Below are positions 1 to 8,916 of a stretch of 64,000 nt of DNA, piece by piece (position 1 is the stretch's first letter; each line of letters starts with the position of its first letter). Source of the DNA: 39-52-133 sp035531075 (GTDB lineage: Bacteria > Pseudomonadota > Gammaproteobacteria > Burkholderiales > Gallionellaceae). The stretch is from NCBI GenBank assembly GCA_035531075.1, contig DATKTO010000031.1, positions 124,001-188,000 on the forward strand, given 5' to 3'. A model generated the notes under the pieces. That model worked only from the letters and a program-made list of their open reading frames with translations. It did not search any database and had not been told where the DNA came from. The translations under genes were made by a program, and so were the position numbers.

Positions 1-25
1 AGATTAGCCCAACAAAGGAAAGAGC

Positions 26-349
26 ATGACTTACGTCGTTACCGAAGCCTGTATCAGATGCAAATACACCGATTGCGTGGACGTTTGTCCCGTGGATTGT
101 TTCCATGAAGGTCCCAATTTCCTGGTGATCGATCCGGAAGAGTGCATCGACTGCACCCTGTGCGTGGCGGAGTGCCCGGCGGAGGCGATTTTTGCCGAGG
201 ATGATTTGCCGGCTGACCAGGTGCAGTTTACCGCGCTGAATGCGGAACTGGCGAAGCAGTGGCCGGTGCTGACCGCAACCAAGGATGCACCTGCAGATGC
301 GGACGAGTGGAAAGAAGTGAAGGATAAATTGAAGTATCTGGAACGTTAA
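26..349 (+). CDS. fdxA: 7Fe-type ferredoxin FdxA
   Basis: Small soluble electron carrier of 107 residues, the usual length for the seven-iron bacterial ferredoxin family. The N-terminal half carries two cysteine clusters: C9, C12, C17 and C21 with a following C25-type cysteine in the CxxCxxxxCxxxCP arrangement, and then CIDCTLCVAECP around residues 40-51, which build one [4Fe-4S] and one [3Fe-4S] centre in this family. The C-terminal half is an acidic helical tail ending KYLER, typical of FdxA. A purine-rich AAAGGAAAGAG lies just upstream of the ATG. The redox partner is not shown by the sequence. Family assignment is secure. Confidence 0.93.
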   Translation: MTYVVTEACIRCKYTDCVDVCPVDCFHEGPNFLVIDPEECIDCTLCVAECPAEAIFAEDDLPADQVQFTALNAELAKQWPVLTATKDAPADADEWKEVKDKLKYLER

Positions 350-357
350 TATTGCAT

Positions 358-421
358 GTAGGAGCGCAGATTTCTGCGCGATTTCTTTTAAATACAATCG
401 CCCGATTAATCGGGCTCCTAC
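358..421. repeat. GTAGGAGC...GCTCCTAC palindromic intergenic repeat
   Basis: Imperfect inverted repeat between fdxA and the AddB-like gene: it begins GTAGGAGCGC and ends GCGGGCTCCTAC-like (CGGGCTCCTAC), with inner hairpins GCGCAGATTTCTGCGC and CCCGATTAATCGGG. It resembles dispersed REP-like elements of proteobacteria and may end transcription from fdxA. No protein is encoded. Confidence 0.7.
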
Positions 422-462
422 GATGAACCAGTTAAAGCATGAATCCACGGAGTCAAGCTCCA

Positions 463-493
463 ATGAGTAATACCCAATGAGTAATACCCGATG
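463..493 (+). promoter_or_regulatory. Tandem start-codon repeats with two overlapping minicistrons
   Basis: Three copies of ATGAGTAATAC at 463, 477 and 491, spaced 14 bp. The first two are five-codon ORFs (MSNTQ-stop and MSNTR-stop) whose TGA overlaps the next ATG as ATGA. Only the third opens the 914-residue gene. The only plausible Shine-Dalgarno (GGAG near 449) precedes the first ATG, so the long frame may be translated by coupling or re-initiation. Confidence 0.6.
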
Positions 494-3235
494 AGTAATA
501 CAGAGAACAGCGGCACCCCACGGGCGGCCGCTGTTTTTTTTGATCAGGTTGCTGCTGCCATATTGCAGCAGCACGTCCACGCCCTGCCCGACCTGCGCGA
601 GGCCGTGATCATCCTGCCCAACTACCATGTGGCAGTGCCGCTGGCACAGCACCTGGCCCGCGCCGCCAACTTGCCCGCATTGCTGCTGCCGCAGATGGTG
701 ACTATCAACGACTGGGCCGAATCGGTGCCGCTCACCCAGGCCATCACCCCCGACACCTGCCGCGCCACCACACTGTATCAGGCGCTGCGCGAGCGCGAGT
801 GGTTTCCCGGCGCCGATCTGTGGGGCATTGCGAGTGAATTGCTCGGGCTGCTGGACGAGCTGACCAAGCACCATGTGCCGCTGCCGCAGAGCGAGGAAGA
901 TTTTCTGTTGCAGCTGGAGCGCGCCTGTCAGGCCAAGCGCAACGCCGCGATGCAGTTTGAGGCGCGCGTGGTGCACGAGCTGTGGTATGCGATGAGCGCC
1001 AGCGGCGAGCTGGATGCCGCTCGCGCCTACCAGCAGCGCCTGGCTTTGCTGGCACAGCGGGCGACATCTCCGTTAACCGTGCTGCTGACCTCGGATTTGT
1101 CCCGCCTAGAAATGCGTTTCCTGCAGGCCTATGGCGAGAACGCGCCGGTGAACATTATCGACCTGCGCGAGTTGGCGGCGCAGCAGGCAGGCTGCGCGGT
1201 GCTCAACATTGCATGGGGCAGGGACGAAGCTGCTGATGATGTGCATGCAGCAGTGCCGTCATTGCGCGAGCAGGCACGGCGGCTGCGGACTCATTTCCCG
1301 CAAGCCGCGTTGGGCTCAAGCCTGCGCCTGTTTGCCGCCAACGGCCTGGAGCAGGAGGCGCGTGCCGCCGAGGTGCAGGTGCGGTGCTGGCTGCTCGCGG
1401 GCAAAAGCAGCATCGCCATCGTGGCGCAGGACAGGCTTGCCGCGCGCCGCGTGCGCGCGCTGCTGGAGCGCGCCGAGGTGCAGGTGCAGGATGAAACCGG
1501 CTGGATACTTTCCACCATGGCGGTGAGCACAGTTCTGATGCGCTGGCTGGATGCGCTGCAGAGCGACTTCTATTATCAGGACATGCTCGATCTCTTGAAG
1601 TCGCCGTATATGTTTGCCGACCAGCCTTCGGCTGAGCGCAAGCAGACGGTGTACCAGCTGGAGCAGCTGCTGCGCAAGCATGGCGCGGTGGCGCACCTCG
1701 AGGTGTTTTTGGAGCTGGCGCAGCACGAAGCGCCGGAGCTCGGCTCAGCCTTGGCGCGCCTGCGCCAGGCCGCCGACGAGCTGGTCAGGAAAAGCAACAC
1801 CCTCCATGGCTGGCTGCTGGCGCTGGAGCGCAGCCTCAGGATACTCGGCGTGTATGAAGGGCTAGCCGCCGATGCGGCAGGTGAGAAGTTGCTGCAAGCC
1901 GTGCATACCTGGCAACAGGAACTGGCAGCTGACACCACGCGTTTTAGCCGTGCCGAGTGGCGCCACTGGCTGGCGCTGCAACTCGATGCGCTCACCTGGC
2001 GCGACGCCAGCATCGACAGCCCGGTGCTGATCACCCACCTCGCCGCCACGCGCTGGCGCAAGTTTGACGCGGTGCTGCTGCTGGGCTGCGATGCGGCGCA
2101 CCTGCCCAGCGCGGACAAGGCGGCGGTGTGGTTTAACGATGCGGTGCGCGACACCTTGGGCCTGCCGGTGCGTGCCGTGTACCGCGCGCAGCAGCGCGAC
2201 GACCTGCTGTGCCTGCTGGCGCTGAACGACAGCGTGCTCGCCACCTGGCAGGCGAGCAAAAGCGGTGAAGCCAATCTGCTCAGTCCCTATCTGGAAATTT
2301 TGCGCGGCCTCCACCATCTGGCCTATGGCGATGACCTTGCCGAAAAAGAATTGATCAAAATTCTGGACGGCGCGCAGGTGCGCAACGCGGCTGCGGCCTT
2401 GCCGGATTTGGCGCGCATGCCGCAGCCGGTCGCGCCGCCCGCCCTGATTCCGCGGCGCATCTCCGCCAGCGGCTACAACAGTCTGGTGGCCTGTCCCTAC
2501 CAGTATTACGCGCGCCATGTGCTGCACCTGAACGAGCTGGACGAGGTGCGCGAGGGCATCGAGAAGCGCGATTTTGGCGACTGGGTGCATGCCATATTGC
2601 ACCGTTTCCATGGTCTATATATTGAATATAATCAAACTCTTGCAAGTGTCAATCGCGCCAGGCTGGAGCAGTCCCTGCACGACATCAGCGCCGAGGTATT
2701 TGCACAGGCGCTGCAGCGCGACTACTGGGCACGCGCGTGGCTGCTGCGCTGGCAGCAATCGATACCGGCCTACATCGACGCGCAGTTAAAGAGCGAGGCG
2801 GAGGGCTGGCGTTACCAGAATGGCGAGGTGCCGTTTGAGCTGCCGCTGGCGCAAGATCTGCAGATGCGCGGGCGCATCGATCGCATCGATGTGCAGGCGG
2901 ATGCTTCGCATGTGGTGCGCGTGCTGGACTATAAGACGCAGCCTGCAGCTGCGCTGCGCAACAAACTGAAACAGGCGGGTGAGGATGTGCAGCTGCCGTT
3001 TTATGCGCATGTGTTTGAGGCGACCGAGGCGGCGTTTATCAGCATCGAAAAAAATAAGGTGCTGACGGTGGAGCCGCCGCAGGATGTGGCGCAGCTGGCG
3101 CATGCGAATATTGAGAGATTGAAACTGGTGTTTGCACAGATGCGGGATGGGGTGGCGTTGCCGGCGAATGGGGTGGATGCGGTGTGCACTTATTGCGAGA
3201 TGCGTGGGCTGTGCCGTAAGGTGGAGTGGGCATGA
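491..3235 (+). CDS. AddB-like PD-(D/E)XK nuclease, probable DNA repair protein
   Basis: Protein of 914 residues that resembles the betaproteobacterial AddB-like family found beside an AddA-like helicase and thought to process double-strand breaks for recombination. The C-terminal nuclease has the RVLDYKT core near residue 815, and four cysteines (one in VACPYQYY near residue 668, three in CTYCEMRGLC near 900-909) match the iron-sulfur staple of AddB/Cas4-type nucleases. I see no intact Walker A motif in the N-terminal half, as is usual for this partner. The helicase follows 230 bp downstream, separated by two palindromic repeats. The start is the third of three tandem ATGs. Good confidence in the family, less in the exact biochemical role. 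Confidence 0.85.
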   Translation: MSNTENSGTPRAAAVFFDQVAAAILQQHVHALPDLREAVIILPNYHVAVPLAQHLARAANLPALLLPQMVTINDWAESVPLTQAITPDTCRATTLYQALREREWFPGADLWGIASELLGLLDELTKHHVPLPQSEEDFLLQLERACQAKRNAAMQFEARVVHELWYAMSASGELDAARAYQQRLALLAQRATSPLTVLLTSDLSRLEMRFLQAYGENAPVNIIDLRELAAQQAGCAVLNIAWGRDEAADDVHAAVPSLREQARRLRTHFPQAALGSSLRLFAANGLEQEARAAEVQVRCWLLAGKSSIAIVAQDRLAARRVRALLERAEVQVQDETGWILSTMAVSTVLMRWLDALQSDFYYQDMLDLLKSPYMFADQPSAERKQTVYQLEQLLRKHGAVAHLEVFLELAQHEAPELGSALARLRQAADELVRKSNTLHGWLLALERSLRILGVYEGLAADAAGEKLLQAVHTWQQELAADTTRFSRAEWRHWLALQLDALTWRDASIDSPVLITHLAATRWRKFDAVLLLGCDAAHLPSADKAAVWFNDAVRDTLGLPVRAVYRAQQRDDLLCLLALNDSVLATWQASKSGEANLLSPYLEILRGLHHLAYGDDLAEKELIKILDGAQVRNAAAALPDLARMPQPVAPPALIPRRISASGYNSLVACPYQYYARHVLHLNELDEVREGIEKRDFGDWVHAILHRFHGLYIEYNQTLASVNRARLEQSLHDISAEVFAQALQRDYWARAWLLRWQQSIPAYIDAQLKSEAEGWRYQNGEVPFELPLAQDLQMRGRIDRIDVQADASHVVRVLDYKTQPAAALRNKLKQAGEDVQLPFYAHVFEATEAAFISIEKNKVLTVEPPQDVAQLAHANIERLKLVFAQMRDGVALPANGVDAVCTYCEMRGLCRKVEWA

Positions 3236-3286
3236 TTAACTGTTGGTTGCTAGTGGCGGACGCAAAAATCCCCCAAACCTTATTTC

Positions 3287-3348
3287 GTAGGGTGGGCACA
3301 TTGCCCACCAATAATCAAATTACCGCGTGGGCAATTTTCCCACCCTAC
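3287..3348. repeat. GTAGGGTGGGC...CACCCTAC palindromic repeat
   Basis: Inverted repeat with outer arms GTAGGGTGGGCA and (read forward) TTTTCCCACCCTAC around an inner pair TTGCCCACC / GCGTGGGCAA. It is one of at least six related elements in the window and lies between the AddB-like and AddA-like genes. Confidence 0.75.
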
Positions 3349-3385
3349 AACACTACTCGGGGCGGACAAGGGGAAGAAAAAGCAT

Positions 3386-3435
3386 GTAGGTCGGGCTTCA
3401 GCCCGACAACTCAAGTCGGGTTTAAACCCGACCTG
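3386..3435. repeat. GTAGGTCGGGC palindromic repeat
   Basis: Two nested hairpins: TCGGGCTTCAGCCCGA followed by GTCGGGTTTAAACCCGAC, with outer arms GTAGGTCGGG / CCCGACCTGC. It is a second palindromic family placed 35 bp before the AddA-like start and could attenuate or stabilise the mRNA. Confidence 0.7.
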
Positions 3436-3467
3436 CAAACCCTGCAGCGGAAATAGGCATTGAGCAT

Positions 3468-6400
3468 ATGAAAAACAAAATCGCCCTCGACCCATCCAAC
3501 AGCGTCGTCGTCGAAGCCTGCGCCGGCAGCGGCAAGACCTGGCTGCTGGTGTCGCGCATCGTGAGGCTGCTGCTGGCCGGGGTGCAGCCGGGCGAGATTC
3601 TGGCGATCACGTTTACGCGCAAGGCGGCGCAGGAGATGCAGGAGCGGCTGCATGACTGGCTGCATTTGCTGGCAGCAAGCGACGACGATGAGGTGCGCGA
3701 GTTTTTAAAACAGCGCGCGATCGAGGTGGTGGATGAGGCGATGCTGGCAAGAGCGCGCGGGCTGTACCGCGATTTTTTGCTGTCGTCTTCCAGCATCACC
3801 ATCAGCACTTTCCACGGCTGGTTTATGCAGATCATCCAGCGCGCGCCGCTGAATGCCGGCGTGCCGGTGGGGCTGCAGTTGCTGGAGCGCACCGCAGCCT
3901 TGCGCGAGGAAGCGTGGGATGCGCTGTCGGACGGTTTGCATGCAGAGCCTGAGGGCGAGCTGGCGCAGGAGATGCAGTGGCTGTTTAACGAATACGGGCT
4001 GCACAACACGCGTTCTCTGCTGGAGAATTTTCTCAACAAGCGCGCGGAATGGTGGGCTTATACGCAGGGGCAAGAAGATGCGGTGGCCTGGGCGCTGCAG
4101 CAGTTGCAGCAAGAGCTGGAAGTCGATCCGGATGATGATCCCTATGAGTCATTGCTGGATCAGGATTTTGAACTGACCGTGCAGGCGTTTGCCAGCTTGC
4201 TGGACAGCGGTTCGGACGCGCAGCGGAAAATGGCCAAGCCGCTGGACGATGCGTTGCACGCGGATGAATTGTCGGTGCGCTATCAGATGTTGTTTGAGGC
4301 CTTGCATACCCAGGCAGGCGAGCCGCGCAAACTGAAGGCCAACAAGGGACAGAATGCCGAGCAGTACGCGGCATTGTTTGAAGGCATTCTGCAGGTGCTG
4401 CATGCGGTGCAGGATGTGCTGACCGAACAAGCTGCGTTGCGCATGAATCAGGCCGTGCTGCGCTGCGGTGTGGCCTTGCTGGGTCACTACCAGGAACTGA
4501 AGCAGCAAAAACAGGTGATGGATTTCACCGATGTGGAATACCAGGTGGCGCGCCTGATGAAGCAGAGCGACAGCGCCGAGTACATGCAGTACAAGCTGGA
4601 CAGTCGTTACAAACAGGTGCTGCTGGACGAGTTTCAGGATACCAATCCGCTGCAGTGGCAAATTCTGCAGGCGTGGTTTGAAGCCTCGGTAGCGGCCGAC
4701 GAGCGTCCGAAAATATTTATCGTGGGCGACCCCAAGCAGTCGATCTACCGCTTCCGCCGCGCCGATTCGCGCCTGTTTGGCGAGGTAAAGAATTTCATGC
4801 TGCAGGAATTTTCCGCGCACTACCTCACGCAGAATGAAACGCGGCGCAATGCGCCGGCGGTGCTGGAGGTGGTGAACGGCGTGTTTGAAAGTCACCCCGA
4901 TGGCTTCGTCGATTTTGACAACCACCTCGCGCACCATCAGGACTTGCCCGGCTATATCGAGGCGCTGCCGCTGGTGCTGCTGGAGAAGGAAAAAGCGGCC
5001 TCCACGGAGGAGGCCTTCGAGCTGCGCAACCCGCTGCTTGAGGCGCGCGACGAAGCCGACAGCGGCGCGCGCGAAGGCGAGGCTGCACTGTTTGCCGGCA
5101 AGATTGCCGAGATCGTGGCGCAGTGGTCGGTGCTGGATAAGGACGGCCAGCCGCGCCGCGCCAGCTACGGCGACATCATGGTGCTGGTGCGGAAACGCAC
5201 CCATCTGCGCACCTACGAAGCCGCGCTGCGCGAAAAAAATATTCCGTTCCTCACCTCGCGCCGCGGCGGCCTGCTCGACACGCTGGAAGCGGAAGACATC
5301 CAGGCGCTGCTACTGTTTCTGATCGCGCCGTTTGCCGATCTGCAGCTGGCGCAGGTGCTGCGCTCGCCGATATTCTCCTGCGCGGATGAAGACCTGATGC
5401 AGCTCGCGTCTATGCAAAATGTTGCTGAGGAAAAAGCGCCGGGCTGGTGGGCGCGCCTGAACCAGCTCGTTAGCAATGACAGTGCGTCTGCCGCGTTGCA
5501 GCGCGCGCACAGCCTGCTGCAGGACTGGCTAAACCGCGCCGACAAGCTGCCGGTGCACGACCTGCTCGACCACATCTATTTCAGCGCGGACGTACACCAC
5601 CGTTATGCCGCCGCCCTGCCCGCAGCGATGCGCGCCACGGTGCAGGCCAATCTGCAGGCGCTGCTGGAAGTGGCGCTGGATGTGGACGGCGGGCGCTACC
5701 CCAGCCTGCCCGGCTTTCTCGCCGAGCTGCGCGAATTGCGCGCGGCGGAGAACGAATCGCCGGATGAGGGCAAGGTGGGCGAGGTGGGCAACGCGCTGCG
5801 CATCTACACCGTGCACGAGGCCAAGGGACTGGAAGCGCCCATCGTGTGGCTGCTGGATGGCAATGACACGCGCGGCAGAAACGACGGTTACGGCGTGCTG
5901 GTGGACTGGCCCACCAACGCCGCGCGGCCAACACATTTCTCGTTGTATGCCACCTTGGCAACGCAGGGCAAAAAACGCCAGCACATGTTTGAAGCCGAGG
6001 AGCAGTATGCGCGGCGCGAGGGCATGAACCTGCTGTATGTCGCCATCACCCGCGCCAAGCAGGCACTGCTGGTGAGCGGCAACGGCAGGAATGCGGAGGC
6101 AGAACAAAAGAAAAACGAGCTCTCGTGGTATGACCGCGTCGCGCAGCTTAACCCGTCCGCCGACAATCCCCTGCTGCAGATGCCATGTAATAATATTGAA
6201 TATAAACGTGATGTTACGAATGTAGCGGAACTGGCCCTGCAACGCCCCCTGCCTACCGGCCAGCGTGCCGCCAGCCTCACGCTCGAACAGCGCCGCGGCA
6301 CCTGGCTGCACGCCTTGCTGCAGCAGCTTACCCTGCCGGGTGCGCTTGCCGAGCAGGCTGCATTGCAGGCGCAGTGCGGCATCCCGGCCGAAGAAATAGC

Positions 6401-6713
6401 TGTGCTGTGGCAGCAGGCACAGGCACTGCTGGCGCAGCCGGCGCTGCAGCGCTTCTTCGATGCTTCACAGCATCGCCGCGCGCACAACGAAATGCCCTAC
6501 GTCAATGCGCAGGGCGAGCTGAAGCGTATCGACAGACTGGTGGAATTTGAGAACGAAGTGTGGGTGCTGGATTACAAGACCGGCGCAAGTCATGACCCCG
6601 CGCCTTACCGCGCGCAGATGGCCGAATACCGCAGCGCGATGCAGAGTGTGCATGCGGGTAAATCCGTGCGCTGTGCGCTTGTTTTTGCGGATGGGACGCT
6701 GAGCGAGCCGTAA
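3468..6713 (+). CDS. AddA-like UvrD-family helicase/exonuclease
   Basis: Superfamily 1 helicase of 1081 residues with a C-terminal nuclease, partner of the upstream AddB-like protein in RecBCD/AddAB-type end resection. Visible motifs: Walker A AGSGKT at residues 19-24, motif II DEFQD near 387, motif III GDPKQSIYRFRRAD near 420-433, motif VI YVAITRAKQAL near 856-866, and the PD-(D/E)XK signature VLDYKTG near 1032. Length fits AddA-type proteins. The last 250 bp are repeated, broken, at 10386-10635 beyond the chemotaxis operon. The C-terminus here (DGTLSEP) differs from the repeated copy (DWTLTEIQ), so the present end may not be the ancestral one. Confidence 0.9.
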   Translation: MKNKIALDPSNSVVVEACAGSGKTWLLVSRIVRLLLAGVQPGEILAITFTRKAAQEMQERLHDWLHLLAASDDDEVREFLKQRAIEVVDEAMLARARGLYRDFLLSSSSITISTFHGWFMQIIQRAPLNAGVPVGLQLLERTAALREEAWDALSDGLHAEPEGELAQEMQWLFNEYGLHNTRSLLENFLNKRAEWWAYTQGQEDAVAWALQQLQQELEVDPDDDPYESLLDQDFELTVQAFASLLDSGSDAQRKMAKPLDDALHADELSVRYQMLFEALHTQAGEPRKLKANKGQNAEQYAALFEGILQVLHAVQDVLTEQAALRMNQAVLRCGVALLGHYQELKQQKQVMDFTDVEYQVARLMKQSDSAEYMQYKLDSRYKQVLLDEFQDTNPLQWQILQAWFEASVAADERPKIFIVGDPKQSIYRFRRADSRLFGEVKNFMLQEFSAHYLTQNETRRNAPAVLEVVNGVFESHPDGFVDFDNHLAHHQDLPGYIEALPLVLLEKEKAASTEEAFELRNPLLEARDEADSGAREGEAALFAGKIAEIVAQWSVLDKDGQPRRASYGDIMVLVRKRTHLRTYEAALREKNIPFLTSRRGGLLDTLEAEDIQALLLFLIAPFADLQLAQVLRSPIFSCADEDLMQLASMQNVAEEKAPGWWARLNQLVSNDSASAALQRAHSLLQDWLNRADKLPVHDLLDHIYFSADVHHRYAAALPAAMRATVQANLQALLEVALDVDGGRYPSLPGFLAELRELRAAENESPDEGKVGEVGNALRIYTVHEAKGLEAPIVWLLDGNDTRGRNDGYGVLVDWPTNAARPTHFSLYATLATQGKKRQHMFEAEEQYARREGMNLLYVAITRAKQALLVSGNGRNAEAEQKKNELSWYDRVAQLNPSADNPLLQMPCNNIEYKRDVTNVAELALQRPLPTGQRAASLTLEQRRGTWLHALLQQLTLPGALAEQAALQAQCGIPAEEIAVLWQQAQALLAQPALQRFFDASQHRRAHNEMPYVNAQGELKRIDRLVEFENEVWVLDYKTGASHDPAPYRAQMAEYRSAMQSVHAGKSVRCALVFADGTLSEP

Positions 6714-6720
6714 GCATTTT

Positions 6721-7995
6721 TCACATGGCTTCATTCCAATCCAGATCACAACAGAGTACCTGTATGCTTGGGCCTGTGTTAATCATCAGCGACAGGGTGA
6801 CACACATGTTCGCTCCGGCTATGGACAGATAGGGCCGGCTGATTTGTACTTCGCCCGGATTGCCGATTGCTCTGCGAAAATAGGGACGGCGTGACCAGAT
6901 GGCATCTCTGGCGTCTGCCAAAGGGTTGAAGCGGGGATCGTTCCACGTCTTGCGAAGCGGCGAAGCCAGATTTGAGCCAAGTTGTCTTCCTTCGTGGTTT
7001 AACAAATAACAGCGTTCGGCTTTGGGTTGCTTAAGCAGTTCAAAACAGGCATGTTCTGCAGTGGCACCATTCTCAATTAACCTGGCAGTTTGCTGAAATC
7101 TACCCACATAATCCCGTAATTCATTGTGATACTTCTCTGTATTTTGCCGGGTGAAATTTTTAAAACTTTCGCATAAATTCGGCAGTAACTCGGCTTCGTG
7201 TTCTGTGCACAGCAGTGATTTTTCAGGCTTGCCAAAGTAGTAGCCCTGAACAAAGTCGATACCCGAATCCATTGCGATCAAAGCTTCATGTTCAGTTTCT
7301 ATACCTTCCATCAGAACCAGGCTGCCAGATTCGTGAAGCAGGCTGACCAGATTAGGTAACACCCTTTTTACGCTAATGTTGTTCGCAGCCTGGAGCATCA
7401 TGGATCGGTCCAGCTTCACGATTTGTGGTGAAAGCCGCCAGATACGGTCAAAATTTGAGTGTCCAGCACCGAAATCATCAATGGCAATCAGGCAGCCGAG
7501 ATCTTTATAATAATTGACGGCTTCGGCCAATAATGATTCATCGTGAATATTCGATTCCAGGATTTCAATCACGATGCGGTAGGGCGGTATTTGATAGCGT
7601 TCCAGCAAATCGCCAAAATATGGGCCGTAGCGTCTGCCACCGACTGTTACCTGCGGATTGACATTGAGAAAAATCCAGCTGTTATCGTCGGCCGTGGGCA
7701 AAAAATTTCGCAAGTGCAGATTCCTGCATAGCCGGTCAAGGAATACGATTTCTTCCTCGTCTCGAACCCGGTTAAAGATTGCGAGAGGGGGGATATTTTT
7801 TCCTGTCGGGTCTTGTGCACGCAGAAGTGCTTCATACCCCACCGGCCTTTTGTGTACCAGACTGAAAATAGGCTGGAAATGGCTGGTTAAGCGCAGTTCC
7901 CTGTGGTGTCCAATAACTTCGGCAGATAAGGCCTGGGTAGCGGCCTCGATTTGATCCAGAGCGTTGGGAATTTTAGTTAAGTCTGAATTTCTCAT
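6721..7995 (-). CDS. EAL-domain c-di-GMP phosphodiesterase with C-terminal sensory domain
   Basis: Cytoplasmic protein of 424 residues. The N-terminal EAL domain keeps its catalytic signature: E55-A56-L57, NVNP 111-114, E144, the DD pair 173-174, K194, the EGIE loop near 230-233 and Q250. It is therefore predicted to be an active phosphodiesterase hydrolysing cyclic di-GMP. Residues 270-424 (YFRRAIGNPGEVQISRPYLS and around) resemble the Cache/PAS-like EAL-associated domain of YkuI. There is no membrane segment and no GGDEF domain. It is the last gene of a three-gene operon with the NIT-like protein and the methyl-accepting protein, and its stop lies 7 bp from the convergent helicase stop. Confidence 0.9.
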   Translation of the reverse strand: MRNSDLTKIPNALDQIEAATQALSAEVIGHHRELRLTSHFQPIFSLVHKRPVGYEALLRAQDPTGKNIPPLAIFNRVRDEEEIVFLDRLCRNLHLRNFLPTADDNSWIFLNVNPQVTVGGRRYGPYFGDLLERYQIPPYRIVIEILESNIHDESLLAEAVNYYKDLGCLIAIDDFGAGHSNFDRIWRLSPQIVKLDRSMMLQAANNISVKRVLPNLVSLLHESGSLVLMEGIETEHEALIAMDSGIDFVQGYYFGKPEKSLLCTEHEAELLPNLCESFKNFTRQNTEKYHNELRDYVGRFQQTARLIENGATAEHACFELLKQPKAERCYLLNHEGRQLGSNLASPLRKTWNDPRFNPLADARDAIWSRRPYFRRAIGNPGEVQISRPYLSIAGANMCVTLSLMINTGPSIQVLCCDLDWNEAM

Positions 7996-8065
7996 GGTTT
8001 ATGGCTTACGCATTTTAATTCTGCTTTGTTTACCCGTTAAATTTATAAGTTATGGATATCGTGAA

Positions 8066-8905
8066 TCAGGTTCGTGTCTCGACTATCTCGCCGGTGATTT
8101 GAGCGAGGTCTTTCCACAGATTTAGGCAGGCTTCAATCGCATCCGTAGCGGTGCGGAAAAAAGCGTCTGGCGTAATATTGACTTCCTCTACAGCTATAAA
8201 GCGTTCGTTGAGCACATTCAGCAATGCATTAACACGTTGTGTTGCATTGGTATTCTCCGTAGAGGTGCTGATGTCTTGCTGACACTCGCGGATATGCTGC
8301 TCCAGAAAATTCATTCGAATACGGCCAACAGCGCCACACTGCCCTTTTGCCGCATATCCAGAGCCGAGCGCACGGGCCTGGCCGATGCTCTCCATGAGCA
8401 GCGGGAGTTTTAGTAGCAATGTGTTTGAAAGGAGTGCAAGCGGCGAGCCTTCACCATCAAGCAGGCCAATATGTTCCCCCATGTCACCTAATAAATGGAT
8501 GATTTTACGAATTAATACAGTGTGTTTGTGAAAGCTTTGTTCAGAATTTATGTGGGCAATGGCACTGCTCATCATCTCCCATTCACGTTCGACAGCCAAC
8601 AGGCTGTCTGCGTCTGAACGCAGCTCGGGAGTCTCAGACAGCAAGGGGCCGAGATTCTTGAAAATCCCCTGTATTTCATTGCGCTTGGTTGCAAGTCGAG
8701 CGGCAAAAGACTTGTCTCCATTCAACAGGGCTGCAGATATTCCGCGGTGCTGCTGGACATTTGTCAGCAGTCCAAGAACATGCTGCAACACGTTCAGTCC
8801 ATGCAACTGACGCTCGCGTTTGCGCTGCCGTTTTATCTTTTCTGCCAAATGCAATATGACGAAGAACAGGAGTAGCGCGGCACAGAAAATTATAGTGATA
8901 AGCAT
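8066..8905 (-). CDS. Membrane-anchored NIT-like helical sensor protein
   Basis: Protein of 279 residues. One N-terminal membrane segment (about residues 2-20) is followed by a basic stretch EKIKRQRKRERQ, which by the positive-inside rule places the rest in the cytoplasm. The remainder is all-helical with NVQQHRGISAALLNGD near residues 51-66, resembling the QRERG-type motif of nitrate/nitrite-sensing (NIT) domains. No kinase, cyclase or methyl-accepting domain is fused. It starts 11 bp after the methyl-accepting protein gene ends, so the two probably act together. The ligand is unknown and the NIT assignment is by motif only. Confidence 0.6.
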   Translation of the reverse strand: MLITIIFCAALLLFFVILHLAEKIKRQRKRERQLHGLNVLQHVLGLLTNVQQHRGISAALLNGDKSFAARLATKRNEIQGIFKNLGPLLSETPELRSDADSLLAVEREWEMMSSAIAHINSEQSFHKHTVLIRKIIHLLGDMGEHIGLLDGEGSPLALLSNTLLLKLPLLMESIGQARALGSGYAAKGQCGAVGRIRMNFLEQHIRECQQDISTSTENTNATQRVNALLNVLNERFIAVEEVNITPDAFFRTATDAIEACLNLWKDLAQITGEIVETRT

Positions 8906-8916
8906 GGGTGTTCTTT

